The notes beneath the pieces were generated by a model. It did no database searches. It was not told the origin of the DNA and saw nothing but the letters and a program-made list of their open reading frames with translations. Source: an uncultured Peptostreptococcaceae bacterium (GTDB lineage: Bacteria > Bacillota > Clostridia > Peptostreptococcales > Peptostreptococcaceae). From it: DNA of 64,000 nucleotides. Where the stretch lies: the NCBI GenBank assembly GCA_947072565.1, contig CAMTIM010000048.1, positions 1 to 64,000 on the forward strand, read 5' to 3'. The position numbers and the translations under genes are program-made. This document shows, one piece after another, positions 36,767-45,793 of the stretch (position 1 is the first letter of the stretch; each line of letters opens with the position of its first letter).

Positions 36767-37873
36767 TTATAGCATAGACTCAAATATATTAACAGAGTCT
36801 CTTTCTAATTTTTTGGTAACGTGCATATAAATATCGGCTGTGATATAAATATTAGCATGTCCAAGTCTTTCAGAAACTAGCTTAAGAGATACACCACCTT
36901 CTAACAACATAGTAGCATGAGTATGTCTTAAGTCGTGCATATTAAATCCTATATTAAATATCTCACGAGTTCTTTTGTTTACATTTTTTAAATCATATAT
37001 AGTTATAAGTTTACCCGTACTAGGCTTAATACATACGAAATTTGTATTAGGATGTAGTAGGTTCATTTTATCTTTGTGTTCTTTAAGAATATCTAGTAAA
37101 GTATCACCAATAGCTACTTTTCTTATAGAAGAATGAGTTTTTGGAGATGTTAATTCCCATTTACCACGCTCTTTAAATGTTATACTATGTTTTATAGATA
37201 TACTTTTATCTTCAAAATTTATATTTTCCCATCTTAATGCTAATATTTCACCACGTCTCATACCAGTATGAAATGCTATCATTATTGGAATATAAAAATA
37301 ATGTTCTTCTTGTTTATAATAATCAGCTACCTTTTGAAAGATACATTTATCTACAACCCTAATATCTTCCTTCTTATCATATCTATAGTCTCTAAGCGAC
37401 ACATGCTCCATAGGATTTTGTTTTAAAAACTCATATGGATATACAGCAAGTTTAAAGCTTTTTCCAAGAACTCCAAAAACCTTCTTTAAACTTTCTTTTG
37501 CATAACCTTTTTTATACATTTCATCGAAAAAGCTTTGTAAAATAGCAGGGGTTATAGACTTTAATCTATAATGTCCCATAGAAGGCTTTATATGATTTTC
37601 AATAGAGTTCCTATGAACTGTATGTATAGTATAATACTTAAGATTAACTTTACTATAGTTCTCGTAAAAATAATCCATGTAATCTGAAACACTAATATTA
37701 GATTCTATTGTTACTTTACCTGAATTTTCATATTCCTCTTGTGCTTTAATTAATGCTAATTCAGCTTCCTTCTTAGTAGTATATCCACCTTTTTCTTTAC
37801 GTTGTCTCTTACCATCTATTTGAGCTAAATTAATACACCAAGCCCATTTATCTCCACGTTTTCTAACTGGCAT
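36767..37873 (-). CDS. int: tyrosine recombinase (phage integrase)
   Basis: 368 residues. The N-terminal Arm-binding domain (RKRGDKWAWCINL...KKEAE, about 1-50) is followed by a SAM-like core-binding domain (60-150) and the catalytic domain. Catalytic residues are visible: Arg in HTGMRRGEILAL, Lys in SPKTHSS, HDLRHTHA, the second His in RLGHANI, and Tyr in ITADIYMH. It integrates the prophage into the ABC permease gene immediately downstream. AGGAGG lies upstream of the ATG. Confidence 0.95.
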   Translation of the reverse strand: MPVRKRGDKWAWCINLAQIDGKRQRKEKGGYTTKKEAELALIKAQEEYENSGKVTIESNISVSDYMDYFYENYSKVNLKYYTIHTVHRNSIENHIKPSMGHYRLKSITPAILQSFFDEMYKKGYAKESLKKVFGVLGKSFKLAVYPYEFLKQNPMEHVSLRDYRYDKKEDIRVVDKCIFQKVADYYKQEEHYFYIPIMIAFHTGMRRGEILALRWENINFEDKSISIKHSITFKERGKWELTSPKTHSSIRKVAIGDTLLDILKEHKDKMNLLHPNTNFVCIKPSTGKLITIYDLKNVNKRTREIFNIGFNMHDLRHTHATMLLEGGVSLKLVSERLGHANIYITADIYMHVTKKLERDSVNIFESML

Positions 37874-38075
37874 AACTAACCTCCTAATTTTTAGATTAGT
37901 TAGTTAGAATAAAATTTATTAATATCTATTGTATTACAGATGTGGAAAAATATAAATAAAAATTTAAGGTATTGTATATTAAGAAAGGAGTTGAAATGTA
38001 GAAAAATGGAAATTTATGTAGTACAATCAAGGTGAATGTATGTAATATATTATTAATAATGGGAGAGAGTCTGAA

Positions 38076-38495
38076 ATGAAATTAGATACAAAACAAAAGG
38101 TGTTAATAGCCATATATACTGAATATCAGAAAGATATACCACAGATAGAAGAAGAGGTTAAAAGTAACAAATTAGGAATTGGTGTAGAAGAGTTTAAAAT
38201 AGCTGTCATTAAGCTTGAGAATGAAGGTTTAATAACCAATACACATATGGTGAAGGCTGGAAATTCAAAGTGGGGTGTTCGATGTGTAATATTGGATGAT
38301 ACAAAGATGACACCTTGGGGAATCGAATATGTAGAATCAAAACTAGAGCTAGACAAAACTTTAAGTGGCATGGAGAAGGTTCAAGAAATGGCTAAGAAAA
38401 GTGCCACATGGGGATGGAATGAATTTAAGGATATTACAGTACAAGTACTATCAGAGATGGGTAAGCATGGGGTAGATAAAGTACTAGGAGAATAA
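38076..38495 (+). CDS. YjcQ-like winged-helix protein
   Basis: 139 residues. The N-terminal half (KVLIAIYTEYQKDIPQIEE and LENEGLI) resembles the YjcQ family of phage and Bacillus proteins with a winged-helix fold. The C-terminal helix (105-139) is amphipathic. It is divergent from the integrase at the left end of the prophage, so possibly a lysogeny-associated regulator. GGGAGAG lies before the ATG. Confidence 0.6.
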   Translation: MKLDTKQKVLIAIYTEYQKDIPQIEEEVKSNKLGIGVEEFKIAVIKLENEGLITNTHMVKAGNSKWGVRCVILDDTKMTPWGIEYVESKLELDKTLSGMEKVQEMAKKSATWGWNEFKDITVQVLSEMGKHGVDKVLGE

Positions 38496-38521
38496 AAAAT
38501 ATGTGAAGAATAAAAGGGAGG

Positions 38522-38680
38522 ATGGAAAAAATATTATATAAATGTATTTATAGGGGGATTATTGACAATGGAGATTACGAAACTGTTTCAAAAATAGAAA
38601 AGCTTTCAGATAAACATGAAATAGTTTCATATCTTGAATTTAAAGCAATAAGGCGTAAATCTACTAAGTCTTTAGCTTAG
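38522..38680 (+). CDS. small hypothetical protein (52 aa)
   Basis: ATG 38522 directly follows AAAAGGGAGG. The product starts MEKILYKCIYRGIIDNGDYE and ends RRKSTKSLA; it is basic at the C terminus and has no recognised domain. The strong ribosome site and clean frame support it as a real short gene. Confidence 0.55.
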   Translation: MEKILYKCIYRGIIDNGDYETVSKIEKLSDKHEIVSYLEFKAIRRKSTKSLA

Positions 38681-38810
38681 TGTGTAGTTCATCAAGTGTA
38701 CTAATATACCAAATAAAGGATTTTGTATATTTTTGTAGAATTACATTAAATAATGCACGAATATGTGTGAAAATATATCATCAGTAGAGTGGTGAAAAGA
38801 GGAGTTAAGT

Positions 38811-39104
38811 ATGAGTAAATTTTATGAAGGAAGAAAAATAGAAGTTCAAAGTAAATGTAAGAATGATAGCTGTGGGAAAGATGTAGTTTGGTATAAAATA
38901 TTTCCTCAAAAAATGTCAAGTTCTCTTGTAGCAAACGTTATTTCATGCGATGAGAATGTATCATCTGCAAGAGTTAATATAGTTGAAGAAAGAGAAGATG
39001 AAATAGATGTAAATATATCTTATAGATGTAGATTTTGTGATGAACTACATGAACAAAATGGTACAATAAAAAAAGAAAATAATGAACTAGTATTTAACAA
39101 ATAA
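38811..39104 (+). CDS. small zinc-ribbon-like protein
   Basis: 97 residues. Two Cys pairs (CKNDSC near residue 16 and CRFC near residue 76) bracket a beta-rich stretch, suggesting one structural zinc site. The function is unknown. A GAGGAG ribosome site precedes the ATG, and a terminator follows. Confidence 0.6.
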   Translation: MSKFYEGRKIEVQSKCKNDSCGKDVVWYKIFPQKMSSSLVANVISCDENVSSARVNIVEEREDEIDVNISYRCRFCDELHEQNGTIKKENNELVFNK

Positions 39105-39110
39105 ATAAAA

Positions 39111-39150
39111 AAGGCGTATAGACAATATGTTAATATCATCTATACGCCTT
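39111..39150. terminator. bidirectional terminator
   Basis: A 12-bp perfect stem AAGGCGTATAGA with its complement, A-run before and T-rich sequence after, between convergent small genes. Confidence 0.8.
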
Positions 39151-39173
39151 AAATTTATTATCAATCAAACTAT

Positions 39174-39305
39174 TTAAAAAACTAAATTAATACATCCACC
39201 TAAAAATAAACAGAAGAAAAATATTCTCTTAGTCGTTGTACTTTTAGCTTTTATAGCACTTGCTATTAAACCTATCGCCATTAAATTGAAAATTAAATTA
39301 TTCAT
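39174..39305 (-). CDS. small membrane protein (43 aa)
   Basis: ATG at 39305 follows AAAGGATGG. It encodes two short hydrophobic segments separated by KAKSTTTKR, starting MNNLIFNLMAIGLIAS and ending GGCINLVF. It could be a two-helix membrane peptide of the holin/toxin size class, but no family is recognised. The stretch 39306-39514 to its right holds no gene I can support. Confidence 0.45.
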   Translation of the reverse strand: MNNLIFNLMAIGLIASAIKAKSTTTKRIFFFCLFLGGCINLVF

Positions 39306-39514
39306 AAAATTACCATCCTTTATTATTTATTATTTATTTTTAAAACTACGATTTTAATAAGTTGGTGTTCTAGACAAGTATAGCTCGTATGGAACAAATC
39401 ATAGCCTTCTAAGGCTTGCAAACCCTAGAGGACAAGCTTTACTATAAAGAGGAGCAGAGAGACGAGTGTAAGGAGCAATGAGAGCTTCGATATTTTCAAA
39501 GTTAAAATTGAAAT

Positions 39515-41029
39515 TTATTTTTCTAATCTAAAAACTTTATAGCAAGGAATATTATTTTTTACAGTTCTCTTGCTTGTATCTATGTTATATCCTAAATTTT
39601 TTAAAAATCCTTTCATTTGTTTCTTATCAAAAGTCTCACCATAAACTCTATTTATAAAGTCAGTTATTTCTTGATTGTTTGGGATAAAAACTCCACCCTT
39701 CGAGCTTTTAGATGTTAAGCCAAATTCTTGACCTTCTACAAAGAAACATTTCTTTTCTATGTAATTTATAACCTTGTCCTCTTTGCTAATCCTTTTCTGA
39801 CGATTATATTGATACATTAATTTAGCATTCTTAATCTGATAGTTATATTCTCTTACTAACACTTCTATAACTTCATTAAATCCATCAGATTCAAGCCAGT
39901 TCTCATCAACTTCCTCTGTTAAGCAATATACCAAATCATAAATAATATCTTCTCCTAGACTATATATAAGGTCTATAAAAAGGGTATTAGTAAAGTCGCT
40001 TTTATTCATCAAAATATCTTTTATTATATTAAATTGTTCAAGTGGAGTAGAGGAATTTATTATATTTTCTACTGCAAAAAGAAAATCTATATTTTTAAGT
40101 CTTAGCTGTTCATTCTCTATGTAGCAACTTTTATCATTTTGTAAAACTTCGAATACTTTATTTCGAAAAGTTGCTTCATACTTTCTCCTGTTATGAGTAT
40201 CACCAAATGTTTTTCCTTCATTAAGTAAAAGTTCTAATTTCTCTAATTGCTTCGAAGTGAATATTCTGTCTTTATTATCTAAGATATATTTTAATATTCC
40301 TGTAGATGGAGCTTCAGTAAATATATTACTCTCTACATCGATTCTCTTACCTTCAGATTCATTCTGCACGTCTAGTAGAGAGTAATTATTTAATTCATTG
40401 TCTTCTACAGTTTGTGAAAATTTATCTATAGAAACAGACTTTACTTTTGTAGTTACTACTTTTCTTACTCCATCAACCATAACTCTTTTACTATAACAAT
40501 CTCGGCTAGAAGAGCTATACTTACCTTCTGAATACAAACTTTTATATGCAGTAGACTTTACAATCCTCAGCAGGTAGCTATATAACATTGCACATCTATC
40601 TTCATCTATAAGTACATCACATAGCTTTTCTACAGTTGTAATATCTATACCTTGTTCTAATCTAGTGCAGTCTTCCACATAGTTATAAAATGCTTGCAAG
40701 CCTTGCAGTCTAGCTTCTTGAAGGTGCTCTTCCATATCCAATTTTTCTATGTTTGTATTGAATAATTTCACATATACGTTCTCACATGCCTTGAAGTATG
40801 TGTCAAACCTTGTATCGTTCATGTTCATCTTTCCATGCTTCATATAATATCCAAATGTTTTGTAGCTTTTCCCCATAAAGCTTTCAACCTTACCTGCGTA
40901 CAATTCCTTCTTTCCAGTGTTCTCATTTAAATCTATAAGCTCAGTAGTTGTATAACACATTTTAAACATTAGATTGATTGCTTCTTTAACTGTATTACAT
41001 TTTCTCAATTCATCTATTTTAATTAACAT
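39515..41029 (-). CDS. phage protein with sigma-like layout (504 aa)
   Basis: No family recognised with certainty. Residues about 108-245 resemble sigma-70 region 2: an EARLQGLQAFYNYVED helix, a YLLRIVKSTAYKSLYSE helix and a VKSVSIDK linker. Residues about 248-310 (LDNKDRIFTSKQLEKLELLL...) resemble region 4. The 419-aa neighbour shares the same order of motifs, including VTTKVKSVSID against VYTTVNMISTD, KYILDNKD against KYISQNID, and NKSDFTNTLFIDLIY against SKNDYTANLLSDILY. It is therefore a distant paralogue. It may be a regulator of phage transcription, but this is inference. AGGAGAAG ribosome site. Confidence 0.6.
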   Translation of the reverse strand: MLIKIDELRKCNTVKEAINLMFKMCYTTTELIDLNENTGKKELYAGKVESFMGKSYKTFGYYMKHGKMNMNDTRFDTYFKACENVYVKLFNTNIEKLDMEEHLQEARLQGLQAFYNYVEDCTRLEQGIDITTVEKLCDVLIDEDRCAMLYSYLLRIVKSTAYKSLYSEGKYSSSSRDCYSKRVMVDGVRKVVTTKVKSVSIDKFSQTVEDNELNNYSLLDVQNESEGKRIDVESNIFTEAPSTGILKYILDNKDRIFTSKQLEKLELLLNEGKTFGDTHNRRKYEATFRNKVFEVLQNDKSCYIENEQLRLKNIDFLFAVENIINSSTPLEQFNIIKDILMNKSDFTNTLFIDLIYSLGEDIIYDLVYCLTEEVDENWLESDGFNEVIEVLVREYNYQIKNAKLMYQYNRQKRISKEDKVINYIEKKCFFVEGQEFGLTSKSSKGGVFIPNNQEITDFINRVYGETFDKKQMKGFLKNLGYNIDTSKRTVKNNIPCYKVFRLEK

Positions 41030-41115
41030 ATCTTTTATCTTCTCCTCTCAATCTCTCCTAATTTATTATCAAAAAATATAAATAGAGCAGGGGAGTTAGC
41101 CCTACTCTCAATTGC

Positions 41116-41478
41116 TTATTCTATTGTTATTTCATCTATATCTACATCACTATCTATAAGCTCATAATAGCTATCTGTAGATGAAATAACTCTGTCATAA
41201 ACTAAGTATTCAATGTAATCATTTGAACTCTCTAGACTGTTCAGAACGTCTAGTAGAGTATTCTCAATATCATCTAAGTAATTATCTACAATATTCTCTA
41301 TAAAGCTTTTATCAAAAGCCTGTGCATCCTCATCTAGTAGAACATTTGCAATATCTTCATCTATATATAACGATAGGGTAGGGCTATCTAAAAGCTCTAT
41401 AAGTTTCTCAACCTTTAGAGCTTTATCTTCTTCATCTATTGAAAAGTATGATTTTAAATCTTCTATAAGTAATATCAT
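41116..41478 (-). CDS. extremely acidic phage protein (120 aa)
   Basis: About 34 Asp/Glu against 6 Lys/Arg, giving a net charge near -28 in 120 residues. Mostly helical, with no cysteines. Its ATG follows the stop of the 419-aa gene with no gap, so the two are translationally coupled. Charge and size suit a DNA-mimic or an inhibitor/partner of the basic DNA-binding proteins beside it; there is no homology evidence. Confidence 0.6.
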   Translation of the reverse strand: MILLIEDLKSYFSIDEEDKALKVEKLIELLDSPTLSLYIDEDIANVLLDEDAQAFDKSFIENIVDNYLDDIENTLLDVLNSLESSNDYIEYLVYDRVISSTDSYYELIDSDVDIDEITIE

Positions 41479-42738
41479 CTATTTTGCACCTCGAGCTTGC
41501 TCTAAAGCTTTAATCACTTCTTTGAAAATTATGTATAAATATTTATTACTAACCTCGCCTGAATTTATATAAAATACTATAGGTCTGTATGTAGTAGAAG
41601 GTAGGTCATATAGGATATCGCTTAATAAGTTGGCTGTATAATCATTTTTTGAAAGGTAAGATACTAATTTATCTAATTTTGCTTTGTTATCCTTACAAGC
41701 TAATATAGAGTCGATACTAGAATGTTTCTCGTTAAACCTCTTAGAAATATTTTTTAATTTTCTATTTTCATCAAACTCTATTTTTACATTTTCATCATCT
41801 TTCAATTTATTTATAATGTTCTTTTGGATATTATCACGATAAGTCTTTTTAGAAGACTGTGAATAGAGTTGTTTAGATATAGATTTGATATCAGAATGTT
41901 CCATTATGTATTTTAAATCTTCTTCTCCTAGTCCAAGGTCACTATATTTATCAATAAAAATCTTTTGTTGTTTTGTTGTAAGAGTATCTATGTTTTGTGA
42001 TATATACTTTGTAATACCTTCTATTCTTTCACAATCATTTTCATCATTGTCTATAGTAACGAAATTTCCAATATCACAACTTCCTGTTGCTATTGCTTTT
42101 TTAGTCGCATTATCAAGAATATTCTCTGTTGAATCATCATTATTTGTTATCTTTGCATCTGTAGAAATCATATTTACAGTCGTATAGACATCTTTAAAAG
42201 TCCCATCTCCGTTGTAAACTCTTTTATATTCAATATTTGTTGTCTTATTGTTTCTAATTTCAGATATGAATTTATTATTTAAAGTAGCTAGTATTGAAGC
42301 AGTCAAACGATTTGCACACTCTTTAGTAGCAAATAGAGCTTTAAATTTATTGATATCTTTATTTATAGGATACTTATTGTGATTACCTTCGTATATGCTA
42401 TTTAATATTTCAAGAACTGCGAGCCTTCCTCTATCTGAATATTCCTCCATGTCTCCATTTTGAGCCATTTCTCTAGTGAATATTGTTCTAGCTTTTTTCT
42501 CTGCTGATAAGAATAATATATCTAAATCTGTCTGTTTGTCTTCTTTCTTAACCTTCTTAGCTACTAAATAGCACCCATATGCTTTAGACCATCCTACGCT
42601 GTTATAGCTCTTCTCATGAAGATTATCATATTTCACCTCATATGAGCATTCAACGATATAATCTATTATCTCTTTGTAGCTATTTAAGCTTTGTATTACT
42701 TCTAAATTTATTCCATTGTTATTATTATTGTTATTCAT
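41479..42738 (-). CDS. phage protein with sigma-like layout (419 aa)
   Basis: A paralogue of the 504-aa protein. It begins with a run of seven Asn. Residues about 95-220 follow a sigma region 2 pattern (YSDRGRLAVLEILNSI, a FATKECANRLTASILATL helix, then MISTDAKI and an acidic linker). Residues about 250-315 contain LTTKQQKIFIDKYSDLG and SISKQLYSQSSKKTYRDNIQK, like region 4 with its helix-turn-helix. No -10-binding aromatic cluster can be assigned confidently. It could equally be a replication or regulatory protein of a new family. Confidence 0.6.
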   Translation of the reverse strand: MNNNNNNNGINLEVIQSLNSYKEIIDYIVECSYEVKYDNLHEKSYNSVGWSKAYGCYLVAKKVKKEDKQTDLDILFLSAEKKARTIFTREMAQNGDMEEYSDRGRLAVLEILNSIYEGNHNKYPINKDINKFKALFATKECANRLTASILATLNNKFISEIRNNKTTNIEYKRVYNGDGTFKDVYTTVNMISTDAKITNNDDSTENILDNATKKAIATGSCDIGNFVTIDNDENDCERIEGITKYISQNIDTLTTKQQKIFIDKYSDLGLGEEDLKYIMEHSDIKSISKQLYSQSSKKTYRDNIQKNIINKLKDDENVKIEFDENRKLKNISKRFNEKHSSIDSILACKDNKAKLDKLVSYLSKNDYTANLLSDILYDLPSTTYRPIVFYINSGEVSNKYLYIIFKEVIKALEQARGAK

Positions 42739-42854
42739 ATTTTTTCTCCGATTTTAATTATTTTTGATGTTGACTTTTAATTGCTATTGGTTTAAAATCA
42801 GAAGAGTAGAGCAGTCGGGAAAACTTTAATCTACAATTCTAATTTAATGATTTT

Positions 42855-43376
42855 CTATCTTTCTACAAAATAGAATTTATAACCATGTGTGGTATGTCTA
42901 GTACCATAACAACATTTATAGATTCCTTGGTGGCTAATTTTCAAATTTCTACTAGCAGATAAGATAGTTTTAAATAATTGAGGTGCTTCAGAGCCGATTT
43001 TTTCAGCTATTATGAAACGCTTTTTTTGCTTGTTTAAATATTTTTTATTTTGCTGATTTTCCATCTTAGTAACCCATCTAAGGTTATAATGATGATTATT
43101 AGATTTATTTCTATCGATGTGGTCAACTTCTGCACATTCAAAGTAACCTTCTACAAAAGCTAATCCTACTAATCTGTGTGCTTCTATACTTTTTTGTATT
43201 CCACTATGAGAAAGTGTGTATTTTAAATAATCGCTCGACTTACTTCCCTTTAAAAACCTCTTTGTAACCTCGTTATACAATCTACCATCACTGAAAATAG
43301 TAAAATTTGTATAGTGTTCAAATCCTTCAATTTCACTCACTCTCTTAGTTAAAATCTCTTTATTATTATTTATCAT
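42855..43376 (-). CDS. HNH homing endonuclease with NUMOD4/NUMOD1-type modules
   Basis: About 173 residues from ATG 43376, 8 bases after GGAGG; the upstream in-frame ATG at 43391 overlaps that site. A NUMOD4-like N terminus (GFEHYTNFTIFSDGRLYN), an HNH core EVDHIDRNKSNNHHYNLRWVT...ENQQN with all key His/Asn residues, and a C-terminal DNA-binding helix (ASRNLKISHQGIYKCC). A free-standing selfish endonuclease, next to a second, more divergent copy. Confidence 0.85.
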   Translation of the reverse strand: MINNNKEILTKRVSEIEGFEHYTNFTIFSDGRLYNEVTKRFLKGSKSSDYLKYTLSHSGIQKSIEAHRLVGLAFVEGYFECAEVDHIDRNKSNNHHYNLRWVTKMENQQNKKYLNKQKKRFIIAEKIGSEAPQLFKTILSASRNLKISHQGIYKCCYGTRHTTHGYKFYFVER

Positions 43377-43407
43377 TCTGATTTCCTCCATTTTATTTTA
43401 TTATCGA

Positions 43408-44016
43408 TTATGCTAATGTAAATCTATATCCGTTAGATGTTTTTGCGTATCCATTTATACATCTATTAATACCATTTTTGTTTACTTTAAGCTGTTCACA
43501 TGCTTCTGTAATAGAATCAAATAGTGTCTTTTCTTTTGTAACAACATCTTCTGCGATAACTCGTTTCTTCTTGTTGGAATCACTACATCTTTTTGTTCTA
43601 TTTCTCTTACGAGAGTCTTCTTTAGTTATCCAAATTAAGTTAGAGTAGTCATTATTAAGTCTATTTCTATCTATATGAGAAGCAACTGTTTTAACTTCAG
43701 GAGCATCATTTAATACAAAAGCTAGGGCAACTAATCTTTGTGCATCCATACTTTTTTGTACTGATTTTCCTTCATCAGTTTTACCTGACATCGTGTATTT
43801 TTTAGACTGTGAAGTACGACCTGTTAAGAATCTTTCTGTCTCGAAATTGTATAGTCTACCATCAGATAGTATTAAGTAATTGCTGTAAGGCTCAAGTCCT
43901 TTTATTTTCGATACCTTTTTTATCATTATGCTTTCATCAATTGTTGCTCTAAAAAGGCTTTCTTTAGACATATCACATAGTCCATTTTTATTGTTGTTAT
44001 TATTAATTTTTAACAT
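43408..44016 (-). CDS. HNH endonuclease paralogue, possibly degenerate
   Basis: 202 residues with the same module order as its neighbour: a NUMOD4-like GLEPYSNYLILSDGRLYN, an HNH-like SHIDRNRLNNDYSNLIWIT, and a C-terminal NUMOD1-like repeat. The Asp before the first HNH His (VDHID in the neighbour) is Ser, and the terminal Asn of the motif is missing (KEDSRK), so catalysis may be lost. The N terminus has a NNNNN run. AAGGAG lies about 10 bases before the ATG. Confidence 0.75.
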   Translation of the reverse strand: MLKINNNNNKNGLCDMSKESLFRATIDESIMIKKVSKIKGLEPYSNYLILSDGRLYNFETERFLTGRTSQSKKYTMSGKTDEGKSVQKSMDAQRLVALAFVLNDAPEVKTVASHIDRNRLNNDYSNLIWITKEDSRKRNRTKRCSDSNKKKRVIAEDVVTKEKTLFDSITEACEQLKVNKNGINRCINGYAKTSNGYRFTLA

Positions 44017-44081
44017 TTTTATTAATCTCCTTATTATTTTTATTATTTTTTATTGTTAATTCTTATTAATTCTTATTAATT

Positions 44082-44360
44082 TTAATATTGTATATATTCC
44101 ATCCAGTTCAGTAGAGTAGAGGAGTTATCACAATTTGCACTATATCTGCCAAACATCCCTTGAACCTTACTCAATAGCTGAGCTTGCTTATTCTCACTCA
44201 TCTTATTTATGTCTTTACCCTTAATTAACTTTCTACATAAATCTATATTATCAAAATCATCTTTTGTAATATCAAATATAAGTTGATACATCTTATCTCT
44301 TTTTTCTGTGTTACCTCTAAAAGATATAATTTCTTTCTCTAGTTCTTCGTATCTTAACAT
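44082..44360 (-). CDS. hypothetical phage protein (92 aa)
   Basis: No family recognised. Helical and charged, starting MLRYEELEKEIISFRG. The ATG lies just after the stop of the upstream XRE gene, and AAGGAG is within that gene's end, so the pair is co-translated. Confidence 0.5.
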   Translation of the reverse strand: MLRYEELEKEIISFRGNTEKRDKMYQLIFDITKDDFDNIDLCRKLIKGKDINKMSENKQAQLLSKVQGMFGRYSANCDNSSTLLNWMEYIQY

Positions 44361-44361
44361 T

Positions 44362-44565
44362 CTATAAATTCTCCTTAGTTATTAAATCTGTTATTTCTAT
44401 TTCTAGTATTTTAGCTAATTTTACAGCCGTATCAAAACTCATCTGAACTGCACCTGTTCTGTATCTCCATAAGATAGTCCTACTTATTTCAAGCATATTT
44501 GCTATCTCAATAGTTGTATATGAGCTTTGTTTTATCTTCTCATTTAAGTATTTTAAATTCATCAT
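44362..44565 (-). CDS. small XRE-family HTH protein (67 aa)
   Basis: A single helix-turn-helix domain: SYTTIEIANMLEISRTILWRY then AVKLAKILEIEI. Cro/CI-like size without a cleavable C-terminal domain. GGGAGG before the ATG pair (44565/44562). Lies in the minus-strand early operon. Confidence 0.75.
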   Translation of the reverse strand: MMNLKYLNEKIKQSSYTTIEIANMLEISRTILWRYRTGAVQMSFDTAVKLAKILEIEITDLITKENL

Positions 44566-44660
44566 TTTACCTCCCAGTAGTTTAATTTTCCTTATATGTA
44601 TATACTAGTATCTGTTTACTAAATGAAACACTTTTAGAAATTATTTTTGATTTTTATGAA

Positions 44661-45743
44661 TTATTTTTTATTGTGTATATACTTCTTGTAATGACTAATC
44701 CATTGGTCTATGTAGCTTTCAAGAGAGTAGCAGTCATTTAACTCAATTTCTCTTAGGAACTCTACAAAATCATCATCGCCCCAACCACCTAATCGTTCAT
44801 CATATTTTGCATTTATTTCAATTTCTCTTTTTGCTATTCTTCTTTCATATCTACTCTCGGCTCTTTTAAGTCTGCTATCATAGATTTCATCTTTAGAAGA
44901 TTCTACAACCTTCTGCATATTATCAAGACCATAAAGTTGCTTTGCTTTTTCTATACTCTTATTAATAGTTTCTTCTTTAGTTCCTACGATAGCTATGACC
45001 TGATAAGCAGTGTAGCAAGCAGTGTAGTCATATCTATCTATAAGAATAGCTCTAAGCATTGCATCAAACTCTCTTAATTCTTTTCTGCTTTTATAAGTAA
45101 GTTCTTGTCTAGAATCTACACCAAATAACTCATATAATTCTTTTTCTATGTTAAGTATTTCAGAAGTTTCTCTTTCTCCAAGTTCTATGTGTTTATCATC
45201 AAGGTCTATAGCTATTTTCTTTTTGAAATGAGATACTTTACCACCTTTTTTACTTTTAGACATACTATCTAATGCACTCATAAAACATCTTCTTAAACTG
45301 TCACTTTCTGTATTTATAAAGTCTTTAGTGAAATCGTTGTAGTAACACTCATTTTCTACTCTTGCTCTTTCTTTTATAAATTCCTCTTCTACTAAGTTAG
45401 TTTCTTTCAGCCAGTTACTGAATGTAGTAGTGTAAGTAAAGTTTGGTTTAGTAAGTAAGACATTGTATATAAGAGGTTTAAATTTCTCTTTTATAGTGTT
45501 GTAGTCATCTCTTGTAAGCCCTTTATCACTTCTAGTTTTCTCTTGAGCAACTCCATAAATTTCATCAATTACAAATTTATTACCTTCTCTATGATAATTA
45601 ACATGTCTTTCTAACTCATCTATTTGGGCTTTTTTTGAGTCGCCACCTTTCTCTTTAACCTCTAATGCCGAACATAGCTCCTTATAATTTTTTAATACTT
45701 GTCCTTGTGTTAAGTTTTCAATTTTCATTGTTTCTTTCTTCAT
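44661..45743 (-). CDS. hypothetical phage protein (360 aa)
   Basis: No family recognised. Basic and helix-rich; the N-terminal 60 residues look like a SAP/HeH-style helix pair (LKNYKELCSALEVKEKGGDSKKAQIDEL), and a strongly charged coiled coil (RLKRAESRYERRIAKREIE) lies near the C terminus. The start is supported by AAGGAG. Its 5' leader contains a 28-bp perfect inverted repeat. As the first large gene of the early operon it may be DNA-binding; this is inference. Confidence 0.55.
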   Translation of the reverse strand: MKKETMKIENLTQGQVLKNYKELCSALEVKEKGGDSKKAQIDELERHVNYHREGNKFVIDEIYGVAQEKTRSDKGLTRDDYNTIKEKFKPLIYNVLLTKPNFTYTTTFSNWLKETNLVEEEFIKERARVENECYYNDFTKDFINTESDSLRRCFMSALDSMSKSKKGGKVSHFKKKIAIDLDDKHIELGERETSEILNIEKELYELFGVDSRQELTYKSRKELREFDAMLRAILIDRYDYTACYTAYQVIAIVGTKEETINKSIEKAKQLYGLDNMQKVVESSKDEIYDSRLKRAESRYERRIAKREIEINAKYDERLGGWGDDDFVEFLREIELNDCYSLESYIDQWISHYKKYIHNKK

Positions 45744-45793
45744 TATAAAATCTCCTTAGTTTTAAGTCCTGAGGACTATTATTATTGTTTTGT

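Noticed and set aside
39345-39514. Similarity between the gap 39357-39500 and 48441-48500 (TGGTGTT...GTATGG...GAGAGCTTC)
   Set aside because: Only scattered matches with a large length difference; too weak to call a repeat.
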